Assembly (NCBI RefSeq): GCF_001421325.1
Contig: NZ_LMJY01000018.1
Location: 62,001-126,000 of the forward strand
DNA length: 64,000 bases
Direction of reading: 5' to 3'
Origin: Novosphingobium sp. Leaf2
GTDB lineage: Bacteria > Pseudomonadota > Alphaproteobacteria > Sphingomonadales > Sphingomonadaceae
Of the stretch, positions 7,459 through 17,192 are shown piece by piece. Under the pieces are notes generated by a model that made no database searches, was not told where the DNA came from, and worked only from the letters and a program-made list of their open reading frames with translations. Both the position numbers and the translations under genes were made by a program. Position 1 is the stretch's first letter. Every line of letters starts with the position of its first letter.

Positions 7459-9291
7459 ATGACCCACGATTTTGCGCCCCTGACGCGCCGCCACGCCCTC
7501 AACGTCCTGGCTGCCGGAACCGCCCTGCTGTCCTTGCCCGCCCGCGCCGCCGTAAAAAGCGGCTCTGTCAACGTCGACGCCGTGCTGGACGATATCGCCT
7601 GGCGCCTGCTGGATCATACTCCCGAAGGCGCGACCAGCCTTGGCGTCGATACCGGCACCCATGCCGGGCTGCGCGCGCGCCTTGAAGATCGCTCGCAGGC
7701 GGGGCGCGATGCCTATGCAGCCACCTTGCGCCGTAGCCTGGTGGCGGTGAACGCGATAGACGCCGCGCCACTCGATCACGCGACACGCACCAGCGTTGCT
7801 GTCGTCAAAAGCGCGTTCACCACCGCGCTCGATGGGTTTGCGCTGCCGTATGGTGATGTGGCGGTGGGCGGCTGGCGCAACACGCCCTACGTCGTGATCC
7901 AGAACGTGGGCGCGTACCTCGACACCCCCAAGTTCCTCGATGCGGATCATCCGGTGCACACCCGTGAAGATGCGGACGCCTACATCGCCCGCCTTTCGAA
8001 GTTCGATGGCCAGCTTGACGGTGAACTGGGGCGGGTGAAGGCGGCGGCGGCCTACGGGCTGGTGCCGCCCGATTTCCTGCTCGATCGCGCGATCGCGCAG
8101 ATGACCAGCACGATCGCAGAAGCGCGCGCCGATGGCGGCGGCATGGTCACCTCGATCGCCCAGCGCACCACGCAGATGCGAGGCACGTGGGCTGCAGATG
8201 CCAAGCGCATCGTTTCAGGCAACGTGGTCCCCGCGCTGGAGCGGCAACTGGCGGAACTGCAGCGCCAGCGACCTTTGGCCAAAAGCGATCCTGGGATGCG
8301 TGAGCGCCCCGATGGCCCCGCGTTCTACGCCTGGGCTTTGCGCGCCAGCACCACCACGCAAGTTCCGCCTGACGAGATCCACCAGCGCGGACTGCAGGAA
8401 CTTGCCGCACTACACGCGCGTATGGAGCCGATCCTGCAGTCGCTGGGCTACACCACCGGCACGGTGGGCGCGCGCATGGCGGCGTTGGGGCAGGACAAGC
8501 GCTTCATGTTCCCGGCCGGCGACCCGGGCCGGGAGGAGATTCTGGCCTTCATCCGCAAGCGGATAGACTGGATCCGCGCGCAGATGCCGCGCGCGTTCCG
8601 GGTTCTGGTGTCCGGCAACGTGGAAGTGCGCCGGCTGCCTCTGTCCGAAGAACCCGGCGCACCGGGCGCGTATGGCGGGGCGGGGTCCAAGGACGGCACG
8701 GTGCCGGGCAAGATGTGGATCAACCTTGGCACCACCGATCTTCACCGCAAATACGACCTTCCCACCCTTGTCCATCATGAGGCTATTCCCGGGCATGTGT
8801 GGCAAGGCGAATATGCCAACAAGCTGCCGCTGATCCGCTCGATCCTGGCGTTCAACGCCTATTCCGAAGGCTGGGCGCTGTATGGCGAACAGCTGGCAGA
8901 CGAACTGGGCGCCTACGATACGGATCCGGTTGGCCGCTTGGGGTATCTGCAATCGCTGGCCTTCCGCGCCTGCCGTATGGTCGTGGATACGGGCCTGCAC
9001 GCCAAGGGCTGGACGCGGGATCAGGCAGTACGGTTCTTCATGGAGAAGAACGGCAACAAGCGTGAGGAAGTGGCCAGCGAGGTCGATCGCTATTGCTCAT
9101 GGCCCGGGCAGGCCTGCGGCTACAAGATGGGCCATTCGCAAATCGTGGCGCAGCGCGCCCGCGCGCAGCAGGCGTTAAGGACAGCGTACGACCTGCGCGA
9201 TTACGATCAGGCGGTGGTAGACGGCGGCAACGTTCCGCTCGACGTGCTGGCCCAGAATGTCAGCGAATATATCGCCGCCAAGCGGACCTGA
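7459..9291 (+). CDS. DUF885 metallopeptidase-like protein with Tat signal
   Basis: This is a 610-residue exported protein. Residues 1-33 form a twin-arginine signal (LTRRHALNVLAAG, cleavage after ARA). The body is the all-helical DUF885 family, with the metal-site motif HHEAIPGH followed by the conserved NAYSEGWALYGEQLADELG segment, the layout of M32/gluzincin-like peptidases. ATG 7459 is chosen because it starts the signal; in-frame codons further upstream lack one. It probably folds with its metal in the cytoplasm and acts in the periplasm on unknown peptides. It stands alone, convergent with the next gene. Confidence 0.9.
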   Translation: MTHDFAPLTRRHALNVLAAGTALLSLPARAAVKSGSVNVDAVLDDIAWRLLDHTPEGATSLGVDTGTHAGLRARLEDRSQAGRDAYAATLRRSLVAVNAIDAAPLDHATRTSVAVVKSAFTTALDGFALPYGDVAVGGWRNTPYVVIQNVGAYLDTPKFLDADHPVHTREDADAYIARLSKFDGQLDGELGRVKAAAAYGLVPPDFLLDRAIAQMTSTIAEARADGGGMVTSIAQRTTQMRGTWAADAKRIVSGNVVPALERQLAELQRQRPLAKSDPGMRERPDGPAFYAWALRASTTTQVPPDEIHQRGLQELAALHARMEPILQSLGYTTGTVGARMAALGQDKRFMFPAGDPGREEILAFIRKRIDWIRAQMPRAFRVLVSGNVEVRRLPLSEEPGAPGAYGGAGSKDGTVPGKMWINLGTTDLHRKYDLPTLVHHEAIPGHVWQGEYANKLPLIRSILAFNAYSEGWALYGEQLADELGAYDTDPVGRLGYLQSLAFRACRMVVDTGLHAKGWTRDQAVRFFMEKNGNKREEVASEVDRYCSWPGQACGYKMGHSQIVAQRARAQQALRTAYDLRDYDQAVVDGGNVPLDVLAQNVSEYIAAKRT

Positions 9292-9340
9292 CGACTGATC
9301 GGCATGGAGCCACCAAAACGTTACCCCATGCCGCATGCCA

Positions 9341-9694
9341 TCAGCTTTTGCCGAACAGGCCCTTGGCCATGCCGGTCAGGTCGTCCATCACGCTGCCATC
9401 GCCGTCCTTGTCGAACAGGCTGGCGACCTTGCCGGGGTCTGCCGCCAGGGCGCTGGCGAACTGGCCTAGCGAGCCCTCGCCGCCGATCTGCTGAATGATC
9501 TGCTGCACGGTGCCCACGTCCAGCCCGCTGCGTTCGGACGCGAGCTGTGCGGTGTCACCGTCCTGCTGATGGGCGATGCCCAGCGCGGCGATGGCCTTTT
9601 CCGCCACGGCGGGATCGAGGCCCAGCTTGCCGGCAAGGTTGGAAACATCGGGATGGCCGCTGACCTGGCTGATGATGCCGTCGAAAATGCCCAT
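9341..9694 (-). CDS. DUF937/YidB-like small protein
   Basis: The 117-residue protein begins MGIFDGIISQVSG and is made of short Gly/Ala/Gln-rich helices (IAALGIAHQQDGD, VQQIIQQIGGEGSLG). It ends with DKDGDGSVMDDLTGMAKGLFGKS. The DxDxDG loop resembles a calcium loop as in EF-hands or dockerins, and DUF937 proteins carry a comparable ending. The function is unknown and there is no signal peptide. ATG 9694 has AGGAGGTTCG just upstream. Confidence 0.7.
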   Translation of the reverse strand: MGIFDGIISQVSGHPDVSNLAGKLGLDPAVAEKAIAALGIAHQQDGDTAQLASERSGLDVGTVQQIIQQIGGEGSLGQFASALAADPGKVASLFDKDGDGSVMDDLTGMAKGLFGKS

Positions 9695-9913
9695 GATAGT
9701 CGAACCTCCTACGTAATGCGGACCCTTGATATGGGGGCAAGGCGTGACCGGCGAAAGGCGCTTGCCCTGCGATGCCAGGATTTTCCTACATCGCTGCAGC
9801 CTGCTACGATCCGTTCGGTTCTTTGTCAGCGTCAGACAGCGTCCATCGCGATCGCACTTCGCACACGCGCCTCACGCATGACTTTCATCAACAAAAGCCT
9901 TCGCCCCATACGC

Positions 9914-9943
9914 AAAAGGCTCCGGAGCCGATGCTCCGAAGCC
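9914..9943 (-). terminator. Rho-independent terminator of pckA
   Basis: The arms 9918-9928 and 9933-9943 form an 11-bp GC-rich stem (one G-T pair) with loop CGAT. On the minus strand it is followed by TTTT. It lies 27 bases past the pckA stop. The rest of the 276-base gap 9695-9970 shows no gene that I can support. Confidence 0.8.
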
Positions 9944-9970
9944 CTTTCACGAATTTAATCCGGCTGCGGA

Positions 9971-11578
9971 TCAGGCGGCGACCGGGGCTGCCTTGCGCAC
10001 ACCTTCGTCGACGTGATCTTCGAACTGCTCGAAGTTGTCGATGAACTTGCGCACCAGTTCCTGCGCGGTCTTGTCGTACTCGGCCGGGTCGGCCCAGGCG
10101 CCGCGTGGATCGAGCAGCTTGCTGTCCACACCCTGCACGGCCACCGGAACCTCGAAGCCGAAGTTCGGATCTTCGCGGAACTGCGCGGCATTCAGGCTAC
10201 CGTCGAGCGCGGCGTTGAGCAGAGCGCGCGTGGCCTTGATCGGCATGCGCTTGATGCCTTCCATCGTGGCCTTGCCGCCGGACCAGCCGGTGTTGACCAG
10301 CCAGCACTTCACGCCGCCCTTGGCGATCCGCTCTTTCAGCAAGTTGCCGTAAACCGACGGATGGCGCGGCATGAACGGCGCGCCAAAGCAGGTGGAGAAT
10401 GTGGCTTCCGGTTCGGTAACGCCGATTTCCGTGCCCGCAACCCGCGCGGTGTAGCCGGACAGGAAGTGGTACATCGCCTGGTCAGGGGTCAGCCGCGCGA
10501 TCGGCGGCAACACGCCGTATGCGTCTGCGGTAAGGAAAATGATGTTCTGCGGCACCGGCCCCAGGTTCTTTTCCGAACAGTTCGGGATGAAGTCGATCGG
10601 ATAAGAGCCCCGGCTGTTTTCGGCCAGCGAGGCATCGTCCAGATCGATCTCGCGCGTGACGGGGTCGATAACGACGTTTTCCAGCACCGTGCCGAAACGG
10701 CGGGTGACGGCGTAGATTTCCGGCTCGGCCTCTTCCGAAAGGCGGATCATCTTGGCGTAGCAGCCGCCTTCGAAGTTGAACACGGCGGTGTCCGACCAGC
10801 CATGCTCGTCATCGCCGATCAGCGTGCGGCTGGCATCGGCGGACAGCGTGGTCTTGCCGGTGCCCGAAAGGCCGAAGAACACGGCGGTATCGCCATCCGG
10901 CCCGATGTTGGCCGAACAGTGCATCGGCATCACGCCGCGCGGCGGCAGCAGATAGTTGAGGATGCCGAAGACCGACTTCTTCATTTCGCCGGCATAGGCA
11001 GTGCCGCCGATCAGGATCAGCTTTTCCGAGAAGTTGACCGCAACCACCGTTTCCGACCGAGAACCGTGACGGGCCGGGTCTGCCCGGAAGCTGGGCAGGT
11101 CGATGATCGTATATTCCGGCGCGAAGTCTGCCAGTTCCTGCTCCGTCGGGCGGACCAGCAGCGTGCGGATGAACAGGTTATGCCAGGCGAATTCGTTGAT
11201 GACGCGCACTTTGACGCGATGCTCGGGCTGCGATCCGCCGAACAGGTCCGCAACGTACAGCGTGTCCTTTTGCGCCAGCGCGGCCATGAAATCGTCCTTG
11301 AGCGCGGCAAAATGCTCGGGCGTCATGGGCACGTTGGTCTTGCCCCACCAGACGGTATCTTCCGTCTCGGCATCGCGCACGATGAACTTGTCCTTGGCCG
11401 AACGGCCGGTGTGCTTGCCGGTTGCGACCACAAAAGGACCGCCTGCGGACAACACGCCTTCCCCGTTCTTCACCGCGTGTTCGACAAGGGGGGCGGTACC
11501 CAGGTTCGCAAACACGTGGGCTTTGGTTTCAATACCCTGTTTTGCCAGTGGGTAGCTAAGCGAAGCAGTCAAAGTCAT
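9971..11578 (-). CDS. pckA: Phosphoenolpyruvate carboxykinase (ATP)
   Basis: The 535-residue enzyme converts oxaloacetate and ATP to phosphoenolpyruvate, the entry to gluconeogenesis. The ATP-binding kinase-1a loop is [13 protein letters not shown], the metal-binding kinase-2 segment is [10 protein letters not shown], and the substrate arginine region is [13 protein letters not shown] 11578 is preceded almost directly by GGAGGAG, an unusually short spacing; the third codon is TTG and would give an 8-base spacing, so the real start may be two residues inward. It is divergent from chvI across 240 bases and ends at a strong terminator. Neighbourhood with ChvGI and HprK is the known alphaproteobacterial arrangement. 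Confidence 0.95.
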   Translation of the reverse strand: MTLTASLSYPLAKQGIETKAHVFANLGTAPLVEHAVKNGEGVLSAGGPFVVATGKHTGRSAKDKFIVRDAETEDTVWWGKTNVPMTPEHFAALKDDFMAALAQKDTLYVADLFGGSQPEHRVKVRVINEFAWHNLFIRTLLVRPTEQELADFAPEYTIIDLPSFRADPARHGSRSETVVAVNFSEKLILIGGTAYAGEMKKSVFGILNYLLPPRGVMPMHCSANIGPDGDTAVFFGLSGTGKTTLSADASRTLIGDDEHGWSDTAVFNFEGGCYAKMIRLSEEAEPEIYAVTRRFGTVLENVVIDPVTREIDLDDASLAENSRGSYPIDFIPNCSEKNLGPVPQNIIFLTADAYGVLPPIARLTPDQAMYHFLSGYTARVAGTEIGVTEPEATFSTCFGAPFMPRHPSVYGNLLKERIAKGGVKCWLVNTGWSGGKATMEGIKRMPIKATRALLNAALDGSLNAAQFREDPNFGFEVPVAVQGVDSKLLDPRGAWADPAEYDKTAQELVRKFIDNFEQFEDHVDEGVRKAAPVAA

Positions 11579-11818
11579 CTCCTCCAAGATGGCGCCGACA
11601 GGTGTTCCTGTTTGCGCAAACCGACTCGTGCGCAAGAATCGGGCCGCAAGAAAGCGGCAGCATCTATGTCGGTCAAAACGCAACAAAATGAAACCTCGAA
11701 CGCAACCGTTCAGGCAATCCTAGGTATTCCCGGCCCGAAGGTTCTCGCGATTGCGTACCTTGCGCCCAGCGGGTAGGCAGCATGGTTCGATGCCCAATCA
11801 AGGATCCTGCTGACGCCC
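11579..11818. promoter_or_regulatory. Divergent control region between pckA and chvI
   Basis: These 240 bases hold the 5' signals of both pckA and the chvI operon. I see no gene. Two GANTC sites (candidate CcrM methylation sites) lie near 11622 and 11636. I cannot place -35/-10 boxes or a ChvI operator with confidence. Confidence 0.4.
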
Positions 11819-12586
11819 ATGGCCGATGCATCAAGTCTCCCAGTCCCGGCGGAAGAGCCGCCCCCTACCGCCCGCCAGCAGACGATCGCGCTGGTAGACG
11901 ACGACCGCAATATCCTGACCACGCTATCCATCGGGCTGCACGCCGAAGGTTTCGCCACCCGGCTTTACGCCGACGGTGAAACGGCGTTGAAAGCCCTGCT
12001 CGAAAACCCGCCTGACCTTGCCATCTTCGATGTCAAGATGCCGCGCATGGATGGCCTGGACCTGCTGCAGGCCTTGCGTGCCCACTCTCGGCTCCCGGTG
12101 ATCTTCCTTACCTCCAAGGACGAGGAACTGGACGAGGCGCTGGGCTTGGCGATGGGCGCGGACGATTACATCGCCAAGCCGTTCAGCCAGCGCCTGCTCG
12201 TGGCGCGGATCCGGGCCATCCTGCGGCGCAGCGATCTGGCTCGCGCACAACCCGACGCCCCGTCACAGGCGAACTTGCCCGAACCGGTGGTCCGGGGAAG
12301 GCTTCGGCTGGATCCCGCCCGTCATCAGGTGACCTGGGACGGCAAGCCGGTATCGCTGACCGTGACCGAGTTCCTTATCCTGGAGGCGCTGGCGCAAAGG
12401 CCCGGCGTAGTGAAAAGCCGCAACCAGTTGATGGACGCGGCCTATTCCGATGACGTCTACGTCGATGATCGCACCATCGACAGCCACATCAAGCGCCTGC
12501 GCCGCAAGCTGCGCGCCGTCGATTCCGAGTTTTCGGCCATCGATACGCTTTACGGCGCCGGTTACTCGTTCTTCGATGCGACGTAA
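11819..12586 (+). CDS. chvI: Response regulator, ChvI/OmpR family
   Basis: The 255-residue regulator has a receiver domain (about 21-140; Asp71 in [10 protein letters not shown] as phosphoacceptor, acidic pair in LVDDD, Thr98, Lys120 in AKPF) and a C-terminal winged-helix DNA-binding domain (about 155-253, ending [11 protein letters not shown]). The N-terminal 20 residues are a Pro-rich extension. With ChvG it forms the acid- and envelope-stress switch known from Agrobacterium, Sinorhizobium and Brucella. The receptor gene overlaps its end. Control of the divergent pckA is plausible but not shown by the sequence. Confidence 0.92.
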   Translation: MADASSLPVPAEEPPPTARQQTIALVDDDRNILTTLSIGLHAEGFATRLYADGETALKALLENPPDLAIFDVKMPRMDGLDLLQALRAHSRLPVIFLTSKDEELDEALGLAMGADDYIAKPFSQRLLVARIRAILRRSDLARAQPDAPSQANLPEPVVRGRLRLDPARHQVTWDGKPVSLTVTEFLILEALAQRPGVVKSRNQLMDAAYSDDVYVDDRTIDSHIKRLRRKLRAVDSEFSAIDTLYGAGYSFFDAT

Positions 12587-14141
12587 CAACCGCCGCCTGC
12601 CGATGCGGCTTGCCATGTCGTGGAGCGGGTCGCTCACAGCGCGCATCCTGGCGGTAAACGTGATCGCCCTCGCCCTGATGGCCGGCAGTCTGTTCTATAT
12701 CGACAGCTACCGCAACGAACTGCTGGCCGAACGCTATCGCCTGGCCAAATCCGAAGCGGAGATTACCGCTGACGCCCTGGCCGGCCAGCCCCCTGCAAAA
12801 CGGTTGAGCCTGATCGCGCGGATCGGGGCGGAGCAGTCCTTGCGCCTGCGGGTATTCGATCCATCCGGGCGCCTCACGGCTGACAGCTTTGCCTTGTCCG
12901 GCCCATCTTATACCCTGATCGATCCGGCATCGGAGCCTTTGCTGCAGGACGCCGCCCGCATGCTCGATCGCGCGATGGACTTCGTGCTGGGCGCCCCCCG
13001 CCTGCCTGAGTATCGCGACCCAGCCGACACCAGCGCGCGCGCCTGGCCCGAAGTCGCGGCAGCCTTGGCGGAGCGCAAGACCTGGATCAGCCACAAGGCC
13101 GCGCCGGATCGCACCCCGGTCATCATCGCGGCCACCCACGTGGGCGATGACGGTTCGGCGCTGCTCATCACCCGCAACGCGCGCGACATTACCGAAAACG
13201 TGCGCATGGCGCGCCAGACCCTGGCGATCATCCTGGGCGGCGCCCTGGGTATCTCTATCCTCCTATCGCTGTTTCTGGCCCGAACGATCGTGGAACCGCT
13301 GCGCAAGCTGGTGCGCGCCGCCGTGCGGGTGCGGCTGGGCCGCGATCGCAGCGTGGTGGTGCCCCGCCTGCCCGACCGCCGGGACGAGATCGGCCTCCTG
13401 GCCCGCGCGATTTCCGACATGAGCGGGGCCTTGCGCCAGCGGATCGACGCCGTCGAAAGCTTTGCGGCTGACGTGGCGCACGAAATCAAGAACCCGCTGA
13501 CATCACTGCGCAGCGCGCTCGAAACGCTCGACCGGGTGGAACAGCCCGACTTGCGCGAACAATTGCTCCGCATTGCCCGCGATGACGTGCGCCGCATCGA
13601 TTTTCTTGTCACCGAGATCGCCGACGCCAGTCGCATCGACGCGCAGCTTAGCCGCACGATCTTCGAACCGGTAGACATGGGCCGTCTTGTCGTGGCCCTG
13701 GTGGGGGAGCGCGAGCAGCGCGCGGTCAACGGCGGCTGCGCGGTTTCCATCACCCGTGATTCGAACAGTGACCTCACCGTGGCCGGCGACGCGCCGCGCC
13801 TTGAACGCGTGCTGCAGAACCTGCTGGACAATGCGGTGTCTTTCTCGCCGCCCGGCAGCGCCATCGAGATCGCGCTGTGGACAGAAGACAACCGGGTAAA
13901 GATCGCCATTGCAGACCACGGCCCGGGCATCCCTGAAGCCGCGCGCGAACGGGTTTTCGAGCGTTTCCATTCGCTGCGCCCCGATCGCGAGGAATTCGGC
14001 ACGCATAGCGGCCTCGGCCTCGCCATCGCCAGAACCATCGTCGAAGCGCACTATGGCCGCTTGGTCGCCACCGACCGCACGGACGGCGCGCCTGGTGCAA
14101 GACTGGTCATCGCGCTGCCGCGATGGGAGCAGGAGCGATGA
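12576..14141 (+). CDS. chvG: Sensor histidine kinase, ChvG family
   Basis: This is a 521-residue membrane kinase. One helix lies near residues 24-44, a periplasmic sensor region follows to about 210, then a second helix ([20 protein letters not shown]) and a HAMP linker. The H-box is [20 protein letters not shown] with a normal His, followed by the N box ([10 protein letters not shown]), G1 (DHGPGIP) and G2 (GLGLAIA). ATG 12576 overlaps the chvI stop by 11 bases; ATG 12603 or 12615 are alternatives, none with a strong ribosome site. The gene ends in an ATGA overlap with hprK. Confidence 0.9.
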   Translation: MRRNNRRLPMRLAMSWSGSLTARILAVNVIALALMAGSLFYIDSYRNELLAERYRLAKSEAEITADALAGQPPAKRLSLIARIGAEQSLRLRVFDPSGRLTADSFALSGPSYTLIDPASEPLLQDAARMLDRAMDFVLGAPRLPEYRDPADTSARAWPEVAAALAERKTWISHKAAPDRTPVIIAATHVGDDGSALLITRNARDITENVRMARQTLAIILGGALGISILLSLFLARTIVEPLRKLVRAAVRVRLGRDRSVVVPRLPDRRDEIGLLARAISDMSGALRQRIDAVESFAADVAHEIKNPLTSLRSALETLDRVEQPDLREQLLRIARDDVRRIDFLVTEIADASRIDAQLSRTIFEPVDMGRLVVALVGEREQRAVNGGCAVSITRDSNSDLTVAGDAPRLERVLQNLLDNAVSFSPPGSAIEIALWTEDNRVKIAIADHGPGIPEAARERVFERFHSLRPDREEFGTHSGLGLAIARTIVEAHYGRLVATDRTDGAPGARLVIALPRWEQER

Positions 14142-14569
14142 CGCCTGCACCATCCCCGCGCCAGTCGACATGCGTTGCGATCGACGGGCGCGCAGTCCTG
14201 ATCGAAGGCGCGCCCGGCGTCGGCAAGTCGGACCTTGCGCTGCACCTGATCGATCGCGGCGCGGTGCTGGTCGGCGACGATTCCATCTCACTTGAACGGG
14301 TTGGAAATCGACTCGTCGCCCGCCCGCATCCCGCCACCCATGGTTTGCTGGAAGTACGAAACCTCGGGCTGCTGCGTTTCGCGTGTCTGGAGGCTGCCCC
14401 GGTCTGCCTGCTGCTCACGCTCGACCACGACGCCCCTCGCTTTATCGAAACGCCGGAAACGATAACGGTCAACGGCGTCGCCTTGCCGCACGTCCGGCTT
14501 TGGCCCGCTGCCGGCGCGATAGCCATCAAGGCGGAACTTGCGCTGAGGCGGATGGGCCTCGCCATTTAG
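14138..14569 (+). CDS. hprK: HPr kinase/phosphorylase, kinase domain only
   Basis: The 143-residue protein covers only the C-terminal half of a classical HprK of about 310 residues. The P-loop is GAPGVGKS (24-31), followed by DLALHLIDRGAVLVGDDSI with the general acid/base aspartates. The N-terminal domain is absent, which is usual for alphaproteobacterial HprK. It should phosphorylate the regulatory Ser of HPr, encoded three genes downstream. ATG 14138 overlaps the chvG stop and follows GGAGCAGGAG. Confidence 0.92.
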   Translation: MTPAPSPRQSTCVAIDGRAVLIEGAPGVGKSDLALHLIDRGAVLVGDDSISLERVGNRLVARPHPATHGLLEVRNLGLLRFACLEAAPVCLLLTLDHDAPRFIETPETITVNGVALPHVRLWPAAGAIAIKAELALRRMGLAI

Positions 14570-14642
14570 CTAGGCGTCCTTTGCAATTACCGTGAGCGCT
14601 CCTCTTCCATTTCCATCCCGCATGGCGCACATAGGTTTAACC

Positions 14643-15641
14643 ATGGGGAACGCACCGGCCCACCGGCCTGAATCCAACGACAGTCCCACCCAGCGACAGC
14701 GCGTGCTGCTGGTCACCGGAATGCTGGGTGCCGGCAAGACCACTGCATTGCGGGTGCTTGAAGATCTGGGCTGGGAAATCGTAGACAATTTTCCTGTCCG
14801 CATGCTCGAAGCCATGATCGATGGTGCACGCGATGGCGATCCAACGCCGCTGGCTATCGGGTTTGATTCCCGCACGCGCGGCTTCGATCCGACCCGCGTC
14901 ATCAACCAGGTAAAAGGCCTGACCCAGCGCACCGACATCGAGTTGACCACGTTGTTCCTCGATTGCGCAAGCGGAGAACTGGAACGGCGCTACAACGAAA
15001 CCCGCCGCCGCCACGCACTTGCTGCCGACGCGCCGGTCTCCACCGGCATCCGTGCCGAGCGGGATCTGCTGGCTCCGCTGCGGCGATGGGCAGACCTGCT
15101 GATCGACACCAGCGATTTCACCTCCAACGACCTGCAGCGCGCGATTCGCGAGCAGTTCAGCGGCAGTGGACCGGACGAACTGACGGTCACGGTGTCCAGT
15201 TTCGGCTTTTCGCGCGGGATGCCGCCCGTGGCCGATCTGGTGTTTGACATGCGATTTCTGGACAATCCCCACTGGGACCCTGAGCTGCGCCCACAGACCG
15301 GAAAGGACGCTCCGGTTGGTGAATACATCCGCACCGATCCGGCCTGGGACGAGGCGTTTACGCGGATTCGCGATCTTATCCTGATGCTGCTCCCGCGCTA
15401 TCGCGCCCAGGGTAAGGCGTATGTGCATATCGCTTTCGGGTGTACCGGAGGGAAACACCGTTCGGTTTTTACCGCCGAGCAAATGGCAGCGGCCTTGCGC
15501 CGGGCCGGATTTTCGCTCACATTGCTGCACCGCAACCTGGGCTCTCGCGCGGCTGACTTTCTGGAAGGAGGGCAGCGGCGTGGGAATGAGGGCAATGTCC
15601 CGGGGCAATTGCAGCAAATTCGGAGCGCACCCCCGGCATGA
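14643..15641 (+). CDS. rapZ: RNase adapter protein RapZ-like P-loop NTPase
   Basis: The 332-residue protein has an N-terminal P-loop (GMLGAGKTT, about 26-34) and the conserved C-terminal region DNPHWDPELRPQTGKD and FGCTGGKHRSVFTAEQMA of the RapZ/YvcJ family. In E. coli RapZ binds the sRNAs GlmY/GlmZ and directs RNase E; here the C-terminal tail after the CTGGKHRS block is extended and lacks the basic cluster of the E. coli tail. ATG 14643 follows TAGG at 8 bases; ATG 14622 is also in frame. It sits between hprK and the PTS EIIA gene, overlapping the latter by ATGA, so it is part of this phosphotransfer operon. Confidence 0.9.
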   Translation: MGNAPAHRPESNDSPTQRQRVLLVTGMLGAGKTTALRVLEDLGWEIVDNFPVRMLEAMIDGARDGDPTPLAIGFDSRTRGFDPTRVINQVKGLTQRTDIELTTLFLDCASGELERRYNETRRRHALAADAPVSTGIRAERDLLAPLRRWADLLIDTSDFTSNDLQRAIREQFSGSGPDELTVTVSSFGFSRGMPPVADLVFDMRFLDNPHWDPELRPQTGKDAPVGEYIRTDPAWDEAFTRIRDLILMLLPRYRAQGKAYVHIAFGCTGGKHRSVFTAEQMAAALRRAGFSLTLLHRNLGSRAADFLEGGQRRGNEGNVPGQLQQIRSAPPA

Positions 15642-16042
15642 TCGGCTTGATTCTGGTTACTCACGGCAATCTGGCCGAGGAGTTCGTACATGCGATGGAG
15701 CATGTGGTGGGCGATCAGCCCGACGTGGCGACCGTGTGTATCGGACCCAACGATGACATGGAACGCCGCCGCGCGGAAATCGCCGAGGGCATCGCCCGCG
15801 TCGACAGCGGCCAGGGTGTGATCGTGCTGACGGACCTGTTCGGCGGCACCCCGTCCAACCTCGCGATTTCCCTGATGCAGGCTGGCAAGGTCGAAGTGAT
15901 TGCCGGGATCAACCTGCCGATGCTGATCCGCCTCGCCAAGGCGCGCGCCTGCATGCCGGTGCGCGAAGCGGTGGCAGCCGCGCGCGATGCCGGGCGCAAT
16001 TACATCACGATCGCCAGCGAATACCTGGGGCAGGATGCATGA
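15638..16042 (+). CDS. PTS EIIA component, mannose class
   Basis: The 134-residue protein is a stand-alone EIIA(Man) domain with the phosphorylatable His9 in LILVTHGNLAEEF and the conserved LTDLFGGTPSNLA segment. No EIIB, EIIC or EIID genes are present, so it is a regulatory acceptor of phosphate from HPr and not a sugar transporter. It overlaps rapZ (ATGA) and ptsH (ATGA). Confidence 0.93.
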   Translation: MIGLILVTHGNLAEEFVHAMEHVVGDQPDVATVCIGPNDDMERRRAEIAEGIARVDSGQGVIVLTDLFGGTPSNLAISLMQAGKVEVIAGINLPMLIRLAKARACMPVREAVAAARDAGRNYITIASEYLGQDA

Positions 16043-16317
16043 GCGAATGCCGCGACTCGGTTGAGATCGTCAACAAGCGCGGTCTCCATGCGCGGGCCAG
16101 CGCAAAGTTCGTGGGCCATGTCGCCGAGTTGCCTTCCTCGGTCAAAGTCACCGTCAGCAAGGACGGCATGTCCGCGGAAGGCGGCTCGATCCTGGGCCTG
16201 ATGATGCTGGGCGCCGCCAAGGGCGATACCGTTGAAATCGCCTGCTCCGGCGAAGGTGCGCAAGACGCGCTGGCGGCCTTGGGCGATCTGGTGCGCGGCG
16301 GCTTCGGGGAAGAATGA
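16039..16317 (+). CDS. ptsH: Phosphocarrier protein HPr
   Basis: The 92-residue HPr has the catalytic His17 in NKRGLHARASAKF and the regulatory serine site GGSILGLMML (Ser50), the target of HprK. Enzyme I is not in the window; alphaproteobacteria usually have the nitrogen-type EI (PtsP) elsewhere. HPr here would pass phosphate to EIIA(Man) and be switched by Ser phosphorylation. It overlaps the EIIA gene by 4 bases and is followed closely by the methyltransferase gene. Confidence 0.95.
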   Translation: MSECRDSVEIVNKRGLHARASAKFVGHVAELPSSVKVTVSKDGMSAEGGSILGLMMLGAAKGDTVEIACSGEGAQDALAALGDLVRGGFGEE

Positions 16318-16330
16318 CGGGCAGCGCGTA

Positions 16331-17164
16331 GTGTCGTTTCAACACGAAAACAGCGGTGCTGAACGCCGCACCATCACCGGCTTTTCCAATCCTGTCGTGA
16401 AGTTCCTGCGTTCACTGCGGGACAAAAAGCACCGCAAGCGCGAACAGCGTTTCCTGGCGGAAGGGCTGCGGCTGCTCACCGATGCGCGGGAGGCCGGAAT
16501 CTTGCCGGAAACGCTGGTGATGGCGATCGGCCGTGATCCGCACCCGCTGCTGTCTGAACTGGAAGCGGCGGTCCATGCCGCTGGTGGCGACATCATCGAA
16601 ATGGATGTCGACATTCTCGCCAAAGTGACCGGCAAGGATAACCCCCAGGCAGTGGCCGGCGTTTTCGCCGAATTCGATACGCGGCTTTCCAACCTGAACC
16701 GCAACGCCGCCCCGATCTGGCTGGTGGCGCAGGCGCTGCGCGATCCGGGTAACCTGGGCACGATGCTGCGCACCGGCGACGCGGTCGGTGCCGGTGGGCT
16801 CATCCTGATCGACGATTGCGCGGACCCGTTCTCCGTTGAGGCGGTGCGCGCCAGCATGGGGGCGATCTTCACGCAGAAACTGGCGATCGCCCGGTGGGAC
16901 GAATTCCATGACTGGCTGCGTACCGGCACCGGGCAACTGGTTGCCGCGTCCCTGCGCGATCCTACCGATTACCGGCAGGCACCGTACGCCGCACCGTGCT
17001 TCCTGATGGTCGGCAACGAGTCGCAAGGGCTGCCCGCAGCCTACGAACAGGCTTGCGACTTGCGGGTAACCATCCCGATGTTGGGGCGCGCTGACAGTCT
17101 CAACGCCGCCGTGGCCGGCGCGGTGTTGGCATACGAGGCGCTCGCGCACTTACGTAAACCGTAG
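16331..17164 (+). CDS. TrmH/SpoU-family RNA 2'-O-methyltransferase
   Basis: The 277-residue protein has an N-terminal substrate-binding region (ITGFSNPVVKFLRSLRDKKHRKREQRF, shown here by its first residues) and a C-terminal SPOUT knot domain. The knot carries the three family motifs: LRDPGNLGTMLRTGDAVG, LMVGNESQGLP and IPMLGRADSLNAAVA. It should methylate a ribose in rRNA or tRNA using S-adenosylmethionine. GTG 16331 is chosen because it lies 13 bases after ptsH; no good ribosome site is visible. The target nucleotide cannot be told. Confidence 0.88.
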   Translation: MSFQHENSGAERRTITGFSNPVVKFLRSLRDKKHRKREQRFLAEGLRLLTDAREAGILPETLVMAIGRDPHPLLSELEAAVHAAGGDIIEMDVDILAKVTGKDNPQAVAGVFAEFDTRLSNLNRNAAPIWLVAQALRDPGNLGTMLRTGDAVGAGGLILIDDCADPFSVEAVRASMGAIFTQKLAIARWDEFHDWLRTGTGQLVAASLRDPTDYRQAPYAAPCFLMVGNESQGLPAAYEQACDLRVTIPMLGRADSLNAAVAGAVLAYEALAHLRKP

Positions 17165-17173
17165 CAGCCCAGA

Positions 17174-17192
17174 GCGGGCGATTGCCGCCCGC
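17174..17192. terminator. Stem-loop between convergent genes
   Basis: GCGGGCG (17174-17180) pairs with CGCCCGC (17186-17192) over loop ATTGC, between the methyltransferase gene and rmuC. There is no T run on either side, so termination efficiency is doubtful. Confidence 0.35.

Noticed and set aside
9300-9333. An 8-bp inverted repeat (CGGCATGG/CCATGCCG) between the DUF885 and DUF937-like genes as a terminator
   Set aside because: The loop is 18 bases and there is no T run on either side; termination is not supported.
10013-11776. A 587-codon open frame opposite pckA
   Set aside because: Antisense shadow of PckA with no recognisable protein features.
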